DNA of 64,000 bases from Pseudonocardia alni (lineage in GTDB: Bacteria > Actinomycetota > Actinomycetes > Mycobacteriales > Pseudonocardiaceae), in NCBI RefSeq assembly GCF_002813375.1, contig NZ_PHUJ01000003.1, positions 3,720,001-3,784,000 on the forward strand, read 5' to 3'. The notes beneath the pieces are model-generated. The model did no database searches. It was not told the DNA's origin and was given only the letters and a program-made list of their open reading frames with translations. Of the stretch, positions 1-10,029 are shown piece after piece. How positions within the stretch are numbered: position 1 is the stretch's first letter; each line of letters starts with the position of its first letter. A program made the translations under genes and the position numbers.

Positions 1-764
1 AGAGCGGTGAGCGCGGCGTCGGTGGGGTAGCGGGGCAGGTCGCACACGACGGTGCCGCCCGCGCGACGCCCGGCGTCGAGGACCGCGGTGACCGCGGCCG
101 GCTCAGGGCCGTGCGGGGAGCGCGCGCAGGACAGGACCGACAGCGCGGTGCGCCCGGACCCGGCCCGCGGCAGCGCGGCGTGCAGCGACGCGGCGCGCAC
201 CCGGCCGTCGCCGACCGACAGCTCCGGCCAGCGCAGCCCGGCCTCCTGCTCCAGCCCGACCATCAGGTCGAGGCCGCCGCCGAGCGGGTCGCAGTCGACC
301 AGCAGCGCGGACTCCCCGGCCCGTGCGGAGGTCAGCGCGACGGCGGTGGCGAGCACCGAGGCGCCCGCTCCACCGCTGCCGCCGACCACGGCCAGCACCC
401 GGCCGGCCCGCCCGTCGCCCGCTGCGCGCTCCCGGGCGTCGGCGAGGATCCCGGCCAGCCCGGCCTCGCCCTGGGGGAGCTGCACGACCCGGTCCGCGCC
501 GAGGGCGACCGCGATCCGCCAGTCCTCTGCGGCGGGCTCGCCGGGGACGGTGATCACGACGCCGTCGCGGCGTGGGAAACCGGCCTCGCCGCAGCGCCGG
601 GCCCCGGCCCGGTCGAGCAACACGACCGGTGCGCGGGCCCACGCACGGCGGGCGTCGGCCGCGTCGACCGCGCGCTGGGCGTCCATGTCGGCTGCCGCGG
701 CGAGTCGCAGCAGCGCGTCGAGCAGCTCGGGATCGTCGGCCACGATCAGGCAGCGCCGGTCCAT
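1..764 (-). CDS. ssd: Septum site-determining protein Ssd (CpaE/TadZ-like), C-terminus cut off by the window
   Basis: The reading frame runs leftward from an ATG at 764, preceded by a GGAGGA-like ribosome binding site, and is still open at base 1, so the C-terminus is missing. The N-terminus looks like a degenerate receiver domain (RRCLIVADDPELLDALLRLA). It is followed near residues 135-145 by a deviant P-loop of the MinD/ParA/CpaE type (VLAVVGGSGGAGASVLA) and then LLVDCDPLGGGLDLMVG. These are the marks of the actinobacterial Ssd family, a MinD-superfamily ATPase implicated in septum placement and usually found beside Flp-pilus (tad) genes. It is divergent from a HAD-IB hydrolase gene, an arrangement I recall from M. 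tuberculosis (Rv3660c/Rv3661). Family is seen; the septation role is inferred. Confidence 0.85.
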   Translation of the reverse strand, partial: MDRRCLIVADDPELLDALLRLAAAADMDAQRAVDAADARRAWARAPVVLLDRAGARRCGEAGFPRRDGVVITVPGEPAAEDWRIAVALGADRVVQLPQGEAGLAGILADARERAAGDGRAGRVLAVVGGSGGAGASVLATAVALTSARAGESALLVDCDPLGGGLDLMVGLEQEAGLRWPELSVGDGRVRAASLHAALPRAGSGRTALSVLSCARSPHGPEPAAVTAVLDAGRRAGGTVVCDLPRYPTDAALTA

Positions 765-853
765 CGCGTCGTCCTCCACACCGGCCCGCCGGTGCGGGCC
801 CCGGTGTCGAGCGTGCGGTCCCGGGAGGGCCCCGCCGGCCCCGATCGCCGGCC

Positions 854-892
854 TGTGGACAACGTCGTGGAAACGGCTCGACCTGTGGACAA
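854..892. other. Pair of DnaA boxes between ssd and the HAD gene
   Basis: TGTGGACAA occurs at 854-862 and again at 884-892, same orientation, exactly 30 bases apart. Each is the reverse complement of the actinobacterial DnaA box TTGTCCACA. They lie about 90-130 bases upstream of the ssd start. Binding is inferred from sequence only. The rest of the 765-1434 gap shows no gene; it must hold promoters for two divergent genes. Confidence 0.5.
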
Positions 893-1434
893 CCCACGGG
901 TTCCGTCGGTGTCGTGCGGGAGGATGGAGCACGGGGGAGGGCCCTCGCGGGCGCGCCACGGAAGAGCAGAACCGAAGCGGCGGGCAGCGCACCGGATAGG
1001 CGGGCGACCGACACGACCGTGTCGTCCGACCCCGGACGTAGGACGGCCCCCGCCAGGGGGGATTGGCGGGGGCCGTCGGGCGGTTCAGCCCCGGGGGGTC
1101 GAGCTGAACCCGCTCGGACCACGTCCGAGCTCGGTCAACTGTAGCCGGAACATGCCGGTCGCGCCCATACTCCGGCCGTGGCCTGCGCCGACCGGTACCG
1201 GCGGCGACGCTCTCGACCCCGACGGGGTGAACTCCGCCACTGACCGGTGGGCGCGTCCGGGCGACCGGTCGCGTACGTTCGATTACCCTCCGCTGCCGGT
1301 CATCGGCTTGCTCGTACCCCCGGCCGGGCGGTGCGGGGACGGGCGGCGCCCGTCGTGGGGCCGACGGTCGGCGGGGTGTGGAAGAGTCGGGGACCGGGGA
1401 CGAGGCGCGTCCCGGTTCGGGCAGGCTGGACGTC

Positions 1435-2385
1435 GTGCCCGAGTCCTCCACAGCCCCCGTCGCACCGGACCGGACCGCCGGCCCCCGGGCGGTATTCCTC
1501 GACCTCGACAACACGATCATCGCCGGGTCGAGTGCGCTGGCGTTCGCGCGTCCGTTCGCCCGCGCCGGTCTGATCGACCGCTCGACCGTCCTGCGCGGGG
1601 CGTGGGCTCAGCTGCTGCTCGTGCTCGCCGGGGCGGACGCGTCCACGATGGACACCCTGCGCCGGCGGATGGTGCTGATCTGTCAGGGCTGGGAGGTGGC
1701 GCGGGTCCGTGCGATCGTCGCCGAGACGCTGCAGGAGATCGTGGGCCCGCTCGTCTACCCCGAGGCGGTCCGGCTGATCGAGCACCACCGTGCGCAGGGG
1801 GCGGAGATCGTGCTGCTGTCGGCGTCGGGGCTGGAGGTCGTCGAGCCGATCGCCGAGCTGGTCGGGATCACGCGCTTCCGGGCGACCCGCATGCACATCG
1901 AGGACGGCCGCTACGTCGGGGAGATCGCGTTCTACTGCTACGGGGAGGGCAAGGCCGTCGCGGCCCGGGAGATCGCCGAGGAGCTGGGACTCGACCTCGC
2001 GCGGTGCGCCGCCTACACCGACTCGATCACCGACCTGCCGCTGCTGGAGGCGGTCGGGCAGCCGTCCGTCGTGAACCCGGACCGGGAGCTACGGGTGATC
2101 GCCCGTGAGCGGGGGTGGCCGGTGCTCGCGTTCGTGCGCGCCGCCTCCCGCCGGGACCGGCTGTTCCGGCTGCGCGACCGGCTGTCCGACCGGTTCGCGG
2201 CCGGGGCCCGGGGTGGCGTCCACGCCGGGCGGGCGACCGATGGGGCCGGCGAGGACACCGGTGGGGTCGGCGCGGGCGGGCCCCGGCGGGACCCGGCGCT
2301 GCTCGGTGCGGCGGCGGTCGGCGGGGTGCTCGCGGCGTTGGTGGCGGGTGCGGCCGTCACCCGGTCCGCCCGCGGTGGCCGCTGA
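1435..2385 (+). CDS. HAD-superfamily subfamily IB hydrolase (SerB-like)
   Basis: A 316-residue protein read from a GTG at 1435; an in-frame ATG at 1378 would add 19 unconserved-looking residues. HAD motif I is intact near residues 20-28 (VFLDLDNTI, D23 and D25 as nucleophile and acid/base), motif II is VLLSASG, and the motif III/IV region reads GEGKAVAAREIAEELG followed by YTDSITDLPLLEAVG. This is the IB subfamily that includes phosphoserine phosphatase and related small-molecule phosphatases. After about residue 250 the protein becomes Gly/Ala-rich and ends in a hydrophobic stretch (LGAAAVGGVLAALVAGAAV), so it may be held at the membrane by its C-terminus. Substrate cannot be told from sequence. 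Confidence 0.85.
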   Translation: MPESSTAPVAPDRTAGPRAVFLDLDNTIIAGSSALAFARPFARAGLIDRSTVLRGAWAQLLLVLAGADASTMDTLRRRMVLICQGWEVARVRAIVAETLQEIVGPLVYPEAVRLIEHHRAQGAEIVLLSASGLEVVEPIAELVGITRFRATRMHIEDGRYVGEIAFYCYGEGKAVAAREIAEELGLDLARCAAYTDSITDLPLLEAVGQPSVVNPDRELRVIARERGWPVLAFVRAASRRDRLFRLRDRLSDRFAAGARGGVHAGRATDGAGEDTGGVGAGGPRRDPALLGAAAVGGVLAALVAGAAVTRSARGGR

Positions 2386-2504
2386 GGTGATGGCCGGCCC
2401 GTGGGTCGGGCGCCGCCGGCTGCGCTGAGCGGCCCGTGCCCGGCTCGTCCGGTGCCCCCACCCGTCCCCGCCGCGACTGCCGCGGACTCGACCGCGTCCC
2501 GCCC

Positions 2505-2564
2505 GTCGATCAGTACGTCAACGCTGTTCGGGCATCCTGCGACCACACTCATGTACTGATCGAC
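2505..2564. repeat. Palindromic repeat unit 1 (12-bp perfect inverted ends)
   Basis: The unit opens with GTCGATCAGTAC (2505-2516) and closes with its exact reverse complement GTACTGATCGAC (2553-2564). Similarity between the arms extends inward, so each half contains a version of a 20-odd-base sequence GTCGATCAGTACATGA. A diverged second unit lies 63 bases downstream. No transposase is nearby; it could be a REP/MITE-like mobile repeat, an RNA hairpin or a protein site. Confidence 0.65.
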
Positions 2565-2627
2565 ACGCGGTGAGCGGACTGCCGGGTGGCGAGGCGCGGG
2601 ACGGTGCGGAGCACCCCGAGGGCGACT

Positions 2628-2687
2628 GTCGGTCAGTACATGAATGCTGCTCGGCCGCCGTCGAACAGCACTGATGCACTGATCGAC
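2628..2687. repeat. Palindromic repeat unit 2 (diverged copy)
   Basis: The left arm starts GTCGGTCAGTACATGAATGC (2628) and the right arm ends CACTGATCGAC (to 2687). The arms pair over 22 bases with about five mismatches and share their sequence with unit 1 at 2505-2564. Both units are 60 bases long end to end, which argues for a defined element rather than chance. Confidence 0.6.
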
Positions 2688-2724
2688 GGAGTCGTGCGGC
2701 TCGATGGCGGAATCCGGTCGGTGC

Positions 2725-2778
2725 GGTGTGGCCGGCCGTGTCGGTGCGGGCGGTGTGGCCGGCCGTGCCGGTGCGGGC
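2725..2778. repeat. 27-bp direct tandem duplication
   Basis: The 27-base unit beginning GGTGTGGCCGGCCGTG occurs at 2725-2751 and 2752-2778 with one difference (T to C). Looks like a slippage duplication in non-coding DNA. Confidence 0.75.
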
Positions 2779-3216
2779 AGCGCCGAGGCCGTGCGGGTAG
2801 CGGGGCGCCCCGGTGCCGACGGTGTCGGTCCGGGACGCGGCCCGGATGCCGCGCGCGACCGCCGTCCGGGCGTCGTCGTGCACCCACCCGGCGGCCGTCG
2901 ACGGTCACCCTGTGCTGCTGAACCGGTGCATCCCGGTGCGAGGGTTGCCCGCATCACGTTCCAGGTCTACGAAGGAGACACGGACCCCGGCCGGGCCAGA
3001 GGCGTCTCGGAGGAGAAGAGGCGTCTCCCCTGACCGGGCTCCGTACGTGGGAACCGGATCACGTCCACGCCGAGCACGCCGCGGGAGGCATGTCGTCGTG
3101 GGCCTGCGAACCGGGACGCCGGGCGCCGAGGCCGCACAACACGGCACGTAGTGCACGCCAGGACGCCGGTTCCCACGTCGGGCCGGGTGGTGCCCCTCGG
3201 GGCACCATCCGGCTCT

Positions 3217-3320
3217 GTCGTGTTCGAGCCCGGCCGGAGCGCGTCGTGTTCGAGCCCGGCCGGAGCGCGTCGTGTTCGAGCCCGGCCGGAGCGCGTCGTG
3301 TTCGAGCCCGGCCGGAGCGC
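3217..3320. repeat. Four perfect copies of a 26-bp tandem repeat
   Basis: The unit starts GTCGTGTTCGAGCCCGGCCG and is 26 bases long. Copies run 3217-3242, 3243-3268, 3269-3294 and 3295-3320 without a mismatch. The array ends 65 bases past the stop codon of the minus-strand Fic-like gene. There are no spacers, so it is a minisatellite and not a CRISPR array. Perfect identity suggests recent expansion. Confidence 0.9.
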
Positions 3321-3385
3321 GTGGGCCCGGTCGGGGTGCAGCGGCTCGACCGAGGGCGCGCGGGGCCCGTGCCGAGTCCGTGGGC

Positions 3386-4138
3386 TCAGCCGGACTGCGC
3401 GGCGGCGATCGACAGGCCCTCCCGGCCGCCCGCCTCCCACTCCGCGCAGGTGTGGACGATCCAGCGGGCCAGACCGTCGGGCGTCCCGGACGCGAACGCC
3501 GCCGCGGCCTCCCGGTACTCCGCGGTGCGGCGCAGGAACCCCACCTCGGGCACCGACAGACCGCGCGGGTCCAGCCCGGTGGACATCGCGGTCAGCCGGG
3601 CCGCGGCCCGGGCCACGACGCCGTCGGCGGTGCCGAACGGGGCCAGGGTCAGCAGCTCGCCGTGCACGACGGCGACCAGCACCGGTGCCGGCACGGAGGT
3701 GCCCCCGCCGATCAGGTCGGCCAGCGCCGCGAGCCGTCCCGACGTCGCCGGACGCGGCCTGCCCAGCACCTGCTCGTGCTCGGCGGCGGGCACGAGGTCG
3801 CCCGCGGCCAGGACGTGCAGCCGGGCGAGCCCCTGCAGCGGCGCGCGACCCCAGGTGTCGAGGAGCTTCGCGCGCTCGTCGGCGATCCGGACGGCGCCGG
3901 CGAGGACCGGGTCCGAGACGTGGTCGGCGGTGACCGGCCGCAGCGGGGCACCGTCGACCGCGGCGGACGAGCGGGCCGCGCGCAGGGCGGCCTCGGCGGC
4001 CGTCGCGGGCCACCCGCGCCGGTTGACAGGCTGGTTGTGCACCTCGGTGGCCGCGTCGCGGGCGCGGGAGACCGCCTCGGCGACGCCGGGGAGGGCGGCG
4101 AGCGGGGCGAGCGGATCGGCTGCTGCGGGGCGGGCCAT
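3386..4138 (-). CDS. Fic-fold protein with degenerate active-site motif (often labelled oxidoreductase)
   Basis: About 250 residues from the ATG at 4138 (an in-frame ATG at 4147 is the alternative). The layout resembles Fic/DOC proteins: an alanine-rich helical start, an ALRAARSSAAVDGAP segment where Fic proteins carry their SSxIEG motif, a PLQGLARLHVLAAGD helix, and HGELLTLAPFGTADGVVAR where the active loop HPFxDGNGR should be. The catalytic His is Ala, the Asn is Asp and the terminal Arg is Val, so AMP transfer is unlikely. Divergent from acs. The Fic relationship is my pattern reading; I am moderately sure. Function unknown. Confidence 0.6.
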   Translation of the reverse strand: MARPAAADPLAPLAALPGVAEAVSRARDAATEVHNQPVNRRGWPATAAEAALRAARSSAAVDGAPLRPVTADHVSDPVLAGAVRIADERAKLLDTWGRAPLQGLARLHVLAAGDLVPAAEHEQVLGRPRPATSGRLAALADLIGGGTSVPAPVLVAVVHGELLTLAPFGTADGVVARAAARLTAMSTGLDPRGLSVPEVGFLRRTAEYREAAAAFASGTPDGLARWIVHTCAEWEAGGREGLSIAAAQSG

Positions 4139-4474
4139 GGGCGTCATCGTCCCAACCCGTGGGTTACCGTCGGGTAGTACCCCTGCGGTGCGGACCGCTC
4201 GACGACCGGTCATGGTGATCCACCGACCGCCGGACGCCCGTCCGTCCACCGCCGAGGGTCCCGCGAACCTCCGTGACGCACCGGGGAGTGGCCCCCGACC
4301 TGCGCGGACGGTCAGGTGCGGCCCCTGTGGCCTGTCCGTACCTGTCCCGACAGACGGTGCACGGGCCACGACGTTTCACTAGCGTCATACGGCACACGTG
4401 CGCGCACACCGAGTGCGCCCGAGGCCGCCACGCCGGCCCGAAGTGACCCGCCGCGTCGAGGAGGACACGAGGAC
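4139..4474 (+). promoter_or_regulatory. Divergent promoter region upstream of acs
   Basis: 336 bases without a gene between the Fic-like gene and acs. A TAGCGT hexamer at 4380-4385 is a fair -10 box for acs, giving a leader of roughly 80 bases. The acs ribosome binding site (GAGGACACGAGG, 4460-4471) is purine-rich but lacks a textbook GGAGG close to the start. No known riboswitch was recognised. Confidence 0.35.
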
Positions 4475-6451
<1,977 letters not shown>

Positions 6452-6466
6452 CCCTCCGGTCCCGGC

Positions 6467-6504
6467 GGCCCCGGGCCCGTGTTCACCGCACGGGACCCGG
6501 GGCC
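6467..6504 (+). terminator. Intrinsic terminator after acs
   Basis: GGCCCCGGGCCCGTG (6467-6481) pairs with CACGGGACCCGGGGCC (6489-6504) with one bulge. It starts 15 bases after the acs stop and ends just before arfB. Confidence 0.75.
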
Positions 6505-6524
6505 GATCGGCGACACTGGTCGGT

Positions 6525-6950
6525 GTGGACGACCCGATCGAGGTGCGGCGGGGCTTCGTCGTGCCCGCCCGCGAGCTGCGCTGGCGGTTCTCCCGTGCCT
6601 CGGGGCCCGGTGGGCAGGGCGTCAACACCACCGACTCGCGGGTGGAGCTGTCCTTCGACCTCGCGGCCTCGCCGAGCGTCCCCGACGACCTGCGCGACCG
6701 CGCCCTGTCACGGCTGGCGAACCGGCTCGTCGACGGCGTGCTCACCGTCGTCGCCTCCGAGCACCGCAGCCAGCTCCGCAACCGCGAGGCCGCCCGCGGG
6801 CGGCTCGCGACCCTGCTCGGCGAGGCGACCGCGGCGGGCCCGCGCACCCGTCGCCCGACCCGTCCGACGCGCGGTTCGCAGCGTCGCAGGCTCGACGCCA
6901 AGAACCGGCGCGGGCAGATCAAGAAACTGCGCGGCCGCCCGGACGAGTGA
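6525..6950 (+). CDS. arfB: Peptidyl-tRNA hydrolase ArfB (GGQ ribosome-rescue factor)
   Basis: 141 residues from a GTG at 6525. Residues 26-34 read SGPGGQGVN, with the GGQ (29-31) that enters the peptidyl-transferase centre to release stalled chains. A conserved middle (RVELSFDL) follows, and the C-terminal tail is Arg/Lys-rich (RRRLDAKNRRGQIKKLRGR), as expected for the extension that fills the mRNA channel of a stalled ribosome. Unlike RF1/RF2 it has no codon-recognition domains. It starts directly after the acs terminator, with no obvious Shine-Dalgarno sequence in front, so the mRNA may be leaderless. Confidence 0.93.
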   Translation: MDDPIEVRRGFVVPARELRWRFSRASGPGGQGVNTTDSRVELSFDLAASPSVPDDLRDRALSRLANRLVDGVLTVVASEHRSQLRNREAARGRLATLLGEATAAGPRTRRPTRPTRGSQRRRLDAKNRRGQIKKLRGRPDE

Positions 6951-7083
6951 GGCCGTGTCCCCGGCGTGGCGCAGCCGAGCGGGTCGCCGGACCCCGTGGC
7001 ACGATGGCGGCTCACCGAACGACGGCCGTCCGGGGGATCCCCAGCGCCCCGGGCAGGCGAGTGCACCAGCAGGAGGGAAGACG

Positions 7084-7605
7084 GTGGCCAGCAACAGCCA
7101 GTCGGGCAACGCGGAGGTTCCGCCGGTCCTGCCCTCGATCCCGCTCACGAACGAGCCGGGGCCGCGCGACGCGTCCCTCGGTGCCCTCGCGAAGGACGTC
7201 ACCACCCACCTCTCCACCCTGGTCCGGTCGGAGGTGGAGCTCGCCAAGGCCGAGGTCACGGCCGAGGTGAAGAAGGGCGTGCAGGGCAGCGTCTTCTTCG
7301 TGATCGCGGCGGTGGTCGGGCTGTTCAGCCTGTTCTACCTGTTCTTCACCCTGGCCGAGTTCCTGTCGCTGTGGCTCAACCGCGCCGCGGGCTTCGGGAT
7401 CACGTTCCTGTTCATGCTGCTCGTCGCCGGCCTGTTCGGCTTCCTCGGCTACCTGCGGGTCCGCAAGATCCGCAAGCCCGAGCGCACCATCGACTCGCTC
7501 AAGGACTCCGCCCAGGTGCTCGCCCAGCGCGGTCACCGCGGTGACCGCGACAACGTCCGCGAGATCGCCGACGGCACCTCCGGGCGGCACGCCGCCGCGG
7601 GCTGA
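7084..7605 (+). CDS. Actinobacterial holin-X (superfamily III)-type membrane protein
   Basis: 173 residues from a GTG at 7084, six bases behind a clear GGAGGGAAG ribosome binding site. A soluble N-terminus of about 65 residues holds an amphipathic SEVELAKAEVTAEVKKG helix. Two long membrane segments follow (VFFVIAAVVGLFSLFYLFF and FGITFLFMLLVAGLFGFLGYL) and then a basic cytoplasmic tail (RVRKIRKPERT). This matches the DUF1469 / actinobacterial holin-X group, which despite its name is a housekeeping membrane protein with no phage nearby. It is followed 6 bases later by an epoxide-hydrolase-like gene, an order I recall from Rv3669-ephE. Confidence 0.85.
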   Translation: MASNSQSGNAEVPPVLPSIPLTNEPGPRDASLGALAKDVTTHLSTLVRSEVELAKAEVTAEVKKGVQGSVFFVIAAVVGLFSLFYLFFTLAEFLSLWLNRAAGFGITFLFMLLVAGLFGFLGYLRVRKIRKPERTIDSLKDSAQVLAQRGHRGDRDNVREIADGTSGRHAAAG

Positions 7606-7611
7606 TCCGGC

Positions 7612-8562
7612 GTGTCCGCGACGACCGGTACCCCGCCCGACCCCTCGGTCGTCCGGGTGCCCGGTCCGTGGACGCACCGCGCGGTGTCGGCCAACGGCAT
7701 CCGCATCCACCTCGCCGAGTACGGCCCGCCGACCGGCCCGCTGGTCGTGCTGCTGCACGGCTTCCCGGAGTTCTGGTGGACCTGGCGCCACCAGCTCCTC
7801 GCCCTCGGCGGCGCCGGCTACCGGGTCGTCGCGCCCGACCTGCGCGGCTACGGCGACACCGACAAGACCCCCCGCGGCTACGACCTGTGGACCCTCGCCG
7901 GTGACTGCGCCGGGCTGATCCGGGCGCTCGGGGAGCCGCGTGCCCACGTCGTCGGGCACGACTGGGGTGCCGCCATCGGCTGGACGGTCGCCACGCTGCA
8001 CCCGCGGCTGGTCGTCTCGCTCACCGGGCTCGGGGCGCCGCACCCGGTCGTCATGCGTGACGCGGTGCTGCGCGACCCGCTCGGGCAGGGCCGCGCGAGC
8101 CGCTACATGGCCGGGTTCCAGCTGCCGCGGCTGCCGGAGCGTTCGCTGCGTGCCGACGGCGGCGCCCGGGTCGGGCGGATCATGCGGGCGTGGGCGGGGC
8201 CGGAGTGGGCCGCCACCACCGACTTCGCCGACGCCGTCGCCCGCAACGCCGAGGCGATGCGGATCTCCACCGTCGCCCACTGCAGCCTCGAGTACTACCG
8301 CTGGTCGATGCGTTCCCAGGTGCGCCCCGACGGCCGCCGGTTCGCCCGCGAGCTCTCCCGGCCGGTCGGGGTGCCGGTCCTGCAGGTGCACGGCGCCGAC
8401 GACCCGTGCGTGCTCGACACCACCATGCGCGGCGACGAGCGGTTCGCCGGCGCCGGGCTGACCCACCACACGCTCCCGGCCACCGGGCACTTCCCGCAGC
8501 AGGAGCACCCCACCCACGTCACCGCGCTGATCGGGGCCCACCTGCAACGCTGCAACGGCTGA
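7612..8562 (+). CDS. Alpha/beta hydrolase, epoxide hydrolase type (EphE-like)
   Basis: 316 residues from a GTG at 7612, coupled to the membrane gene upstream. The epoxide-hydrolase signature is complete: oxyanion motif HGFPEFWWTWRHQ near residue 49, nucleophile Asp117 in VGHDWGAAIGW, acid in HGADDPC, and catalytic His293 in TGHFPQQEHP. An Asp rather than Ser nucleophile points to epoxide hydrolases or haloalkane dehalogenases; the HGFPE motif favours the former. Cytosolic; no signal peptide. Position after the holin-X-like gene supports orthology with mycobacterial EphE, but the substrate is unknown. Confidence 0.85.
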   Translation: MSATTGTPPDPSVVRVPGPWTHRAVSANGIRIHLAEYGPPTGPLVVLLHGFPEFWWTWRHQLLALGGAGYRVVAPDLRGYGDTDKTPRGYDLWTLAGDCAGLIRALGEPRAHVVGHDWGAAIGWTVATLHPRLVVSLTGLGAPHPVVMRDAVLRDPLGQGRASRYMAGFQLPRLPERSLRADGGARVGRIMRAWAGPEWAATTDFADAVARNAEAMRISTVAHCSLEYYRWSMRSQVRPDGRRFARELSRPVGVPVLQVHGADDPCVLDTTMRGDERFAGAGLTHHTLPATGHFPQQEHPTHVTALIGAHLQRCNG

Positions 8563-8598
8563 GCGGACACCGGTTCCCCGTCGTCCGACGTGCACGGA

Positions 8599-8604
8599 TA
8601 CGCT
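8599..8604 (+). promoter_or_regulatory. -10 box of a leaderless purD transcript
   Basis: TACGCT ends eight bases before the GTG of purD. Transcription would begin at or next to the start codon, and no Shine-Dalgarno sequence is present. Confidence 0.5.
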
Positions 8605-8612
8605 CGGCCACC

Positions 8613-9881
8613 GTGCGGATCCTGATCGTGGGAAGCGGTGCGCGAGAGCACGCCATCGCCGTGGCTCTGGCGCAGGACCCGGAGGTGACGGCGCTCGCTG
8701 TCGCCCCCGGCAACGCGGGGACGGCCGCGGTGTCCGAGCAGCTCGGGCTCGACGTCACCGACAACGGCGCCGTCGTCGACGTGGCGCGGACCTGGCAGGC
8801 GGACCTGGTGGTCGTCGGGCCGGAGGGCCCGCTGGTCAACGGTGCGGCCGACGCGGTGCGCGAGGCCGGCATCCCCTGCTTCGGTCCGAGCGCCGAGGCG
8901 GCTCGGATCGAGGGGTCCAAGGCGTTCGCGAAGGCCGTCATGAGCGCGGCCGGGGTGCCGACGGCCTCGTCGGTCGTCGTCGACAACCCGGCGCACCTCG
9001 ACACCGCGCTGTCGGTGTTCACCCCGCCCTACGTCGTCAAGGACGACGGGCTGGCCGCGGGCAAGGGCGTCGTCGTGTCCGGCGACATCGAGGTGGCCCG
9101 CGCGCACGCCCTCGGGCTGCTCGACGCCGGCCACCCGGCGCTGCTGGAGTCCTTCCTCGACGGGCCCGAGGCGTCGCTGTTCTGCCTCGTCGACGGCGCC
9201 ACCGTGGTGCCGCTGCTGCCCGCGCAGGACTTCAAGCGCGTCGGCGACGACGACTCCGGCCCCAACACCGGTGGCATGGGCGCCTACTGCCCGCTGCCCT
9301 GGGCGGGCGAGGACCTCGCCGAGGAGCTGGTCACCCGGGTCGTCGCGCCGGTCGCCGAGGAGATGGTGCGCCGCGGTACCCCGTTCACCGGGTTGCTCTA
9401 CGCCGGTCTCGCGCTGACCTCGCAGGGCCCCGCGGTCATCGAGTTCAACTGCCGCTTCGGGGACCCGGAGACCCAGGCCGTGCTGGCACTGCTGCGCACC
9501 CCGCTGTCGCAGCTGCTGCTCGCCACCGCGACCGGCACCCTCGCCGACCAGCCCGCGATCGAGTGGGCCGACGGGTCGGCGGTGACGGTCGTCGTCGCCG
9601 CGGATGGCTACCCGGCCACCCCGCGGCTCGGTGACGTCATCAGCGGCGCCGACGGGGAGGGCGTGCTGCACGCCGGTACCCGTCGCCGCGACGACGGCGC
9701 GGTCGTCTCCTCCGGCGGGCGCGTCCTGTCGGTCGTGGGCACCGGCTCCGACCTCGCCGCCGCCCGGGCCGAGGCCTACGCCCGGCTGGAGCCGGTCCGC
9801 CTCGCGGGTTCGCACCACCGCACCGACATCGGGCTGAAGGCCGAGCGCGGAGAGGTCAGCGTGCCCGTCACGCAGGCCTGA
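8613..9881 (+). CDS. purD: Phosphoribosylamine-glycine ligase
   Basis: 422 residues; second step of purine synthesis, joining glycine to phosphoribosylamine with ATP. The GTG at 8613 is chosen because the conserved N-terminal nucleotide-fold VRILIVGSGAREHAIA begins exactly there. ATP-grasp features follow: SKAFAK, VVKDDGLAAGKGVVV (P-loop-like lysine), the metal-binding VIEFNCRFGDPETQ near residue 285, and the C-terminal GRVLSVVGTG segment. It is the first of eight purine genes in this window and is separated from the others by unrelated genes. The leaderless promoter suggests it is transcribed alone. Confidence 0.97.
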   Translation: MRILIVGSGAREHAIAVALAQDPEVTALAVAPGNAGTAAVSEQLGLDVTDNGAVVDVARTWQADLVVVGPEGPLVNGAADAVREAGIPCFGPSAEAARIEGSKAFAKAVMSAAGVPTASSVVVDNPAHLDTALSVFTPPYVVKDDGLAAGKGVVVSGDIEVARAHALGLLDAGHPALLESFLDGPEASLFCLVDGATVVPLLPAQDFKRVGDDDSGPNTGGMGAYCPLPWAGEDLAEELVTRVVAPVAEEMVRRGTPFTGLLYAGLALTSQGPAVIEFNCRFGDPETQAVLALLRTPLSQLLLATATGTLADQPAIEWADGSAVTVVVAADGYPATPRLGDVISGADGEGVLHAGTRRRDDGAVVSSGGRVLSVVGTGSDLAAARAEAYARLEPVRLAGSHHRTDIGLKAERGEVSVPVTQA

Positions 9882-10029
9882 TGTTGCGCGGGCGTTACCG
9901 CCGTATGGCGTAACCCCCATAGTCCGAATGGCCTGACCTGGGCCTCCGTACCTCATTGTTCGATGATCATGAAGAGCCGGTAAAACCGGACACCAGGGTT
10001 TGATCTCCACCGGTTCGTCGAGGAATCGT

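Larger units (their letters stand above)
2386..3385. other. 1-kb gene-free region rich in repeats
   Basis: No open frame here has the codon bias of the neighbouring genes, and the frames that exist come from repeats read in several phases. The stretch lies between two genes that face each other (HAD hydrolase and the Fic-like gene) and holds four distinct repeat features, listed separately: two hairpin units, a 27-bp duplication and a 26-bp tandem array. Confidence 0.7.

Noticed and set aside
2013..2957. Minus-strand protein spanning the 2.5-kb repeats with SVDVLID/SIHVLTD-like segments
   Set aside because: The similar segments are the palindromic DNA repeats read in one frame; there is no coding bias or start signal.
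3217..3320. CRISPR array
   Set aside because: Repeats are directly adjacent with no spacers, and no cas genes are nearby.
7084..7605. Phage holin implying a prophage
   Set aside because: Holin-X-type proteins are conserved housekeeping membrane proteins in actinobacteria, and no phage genes surround it.
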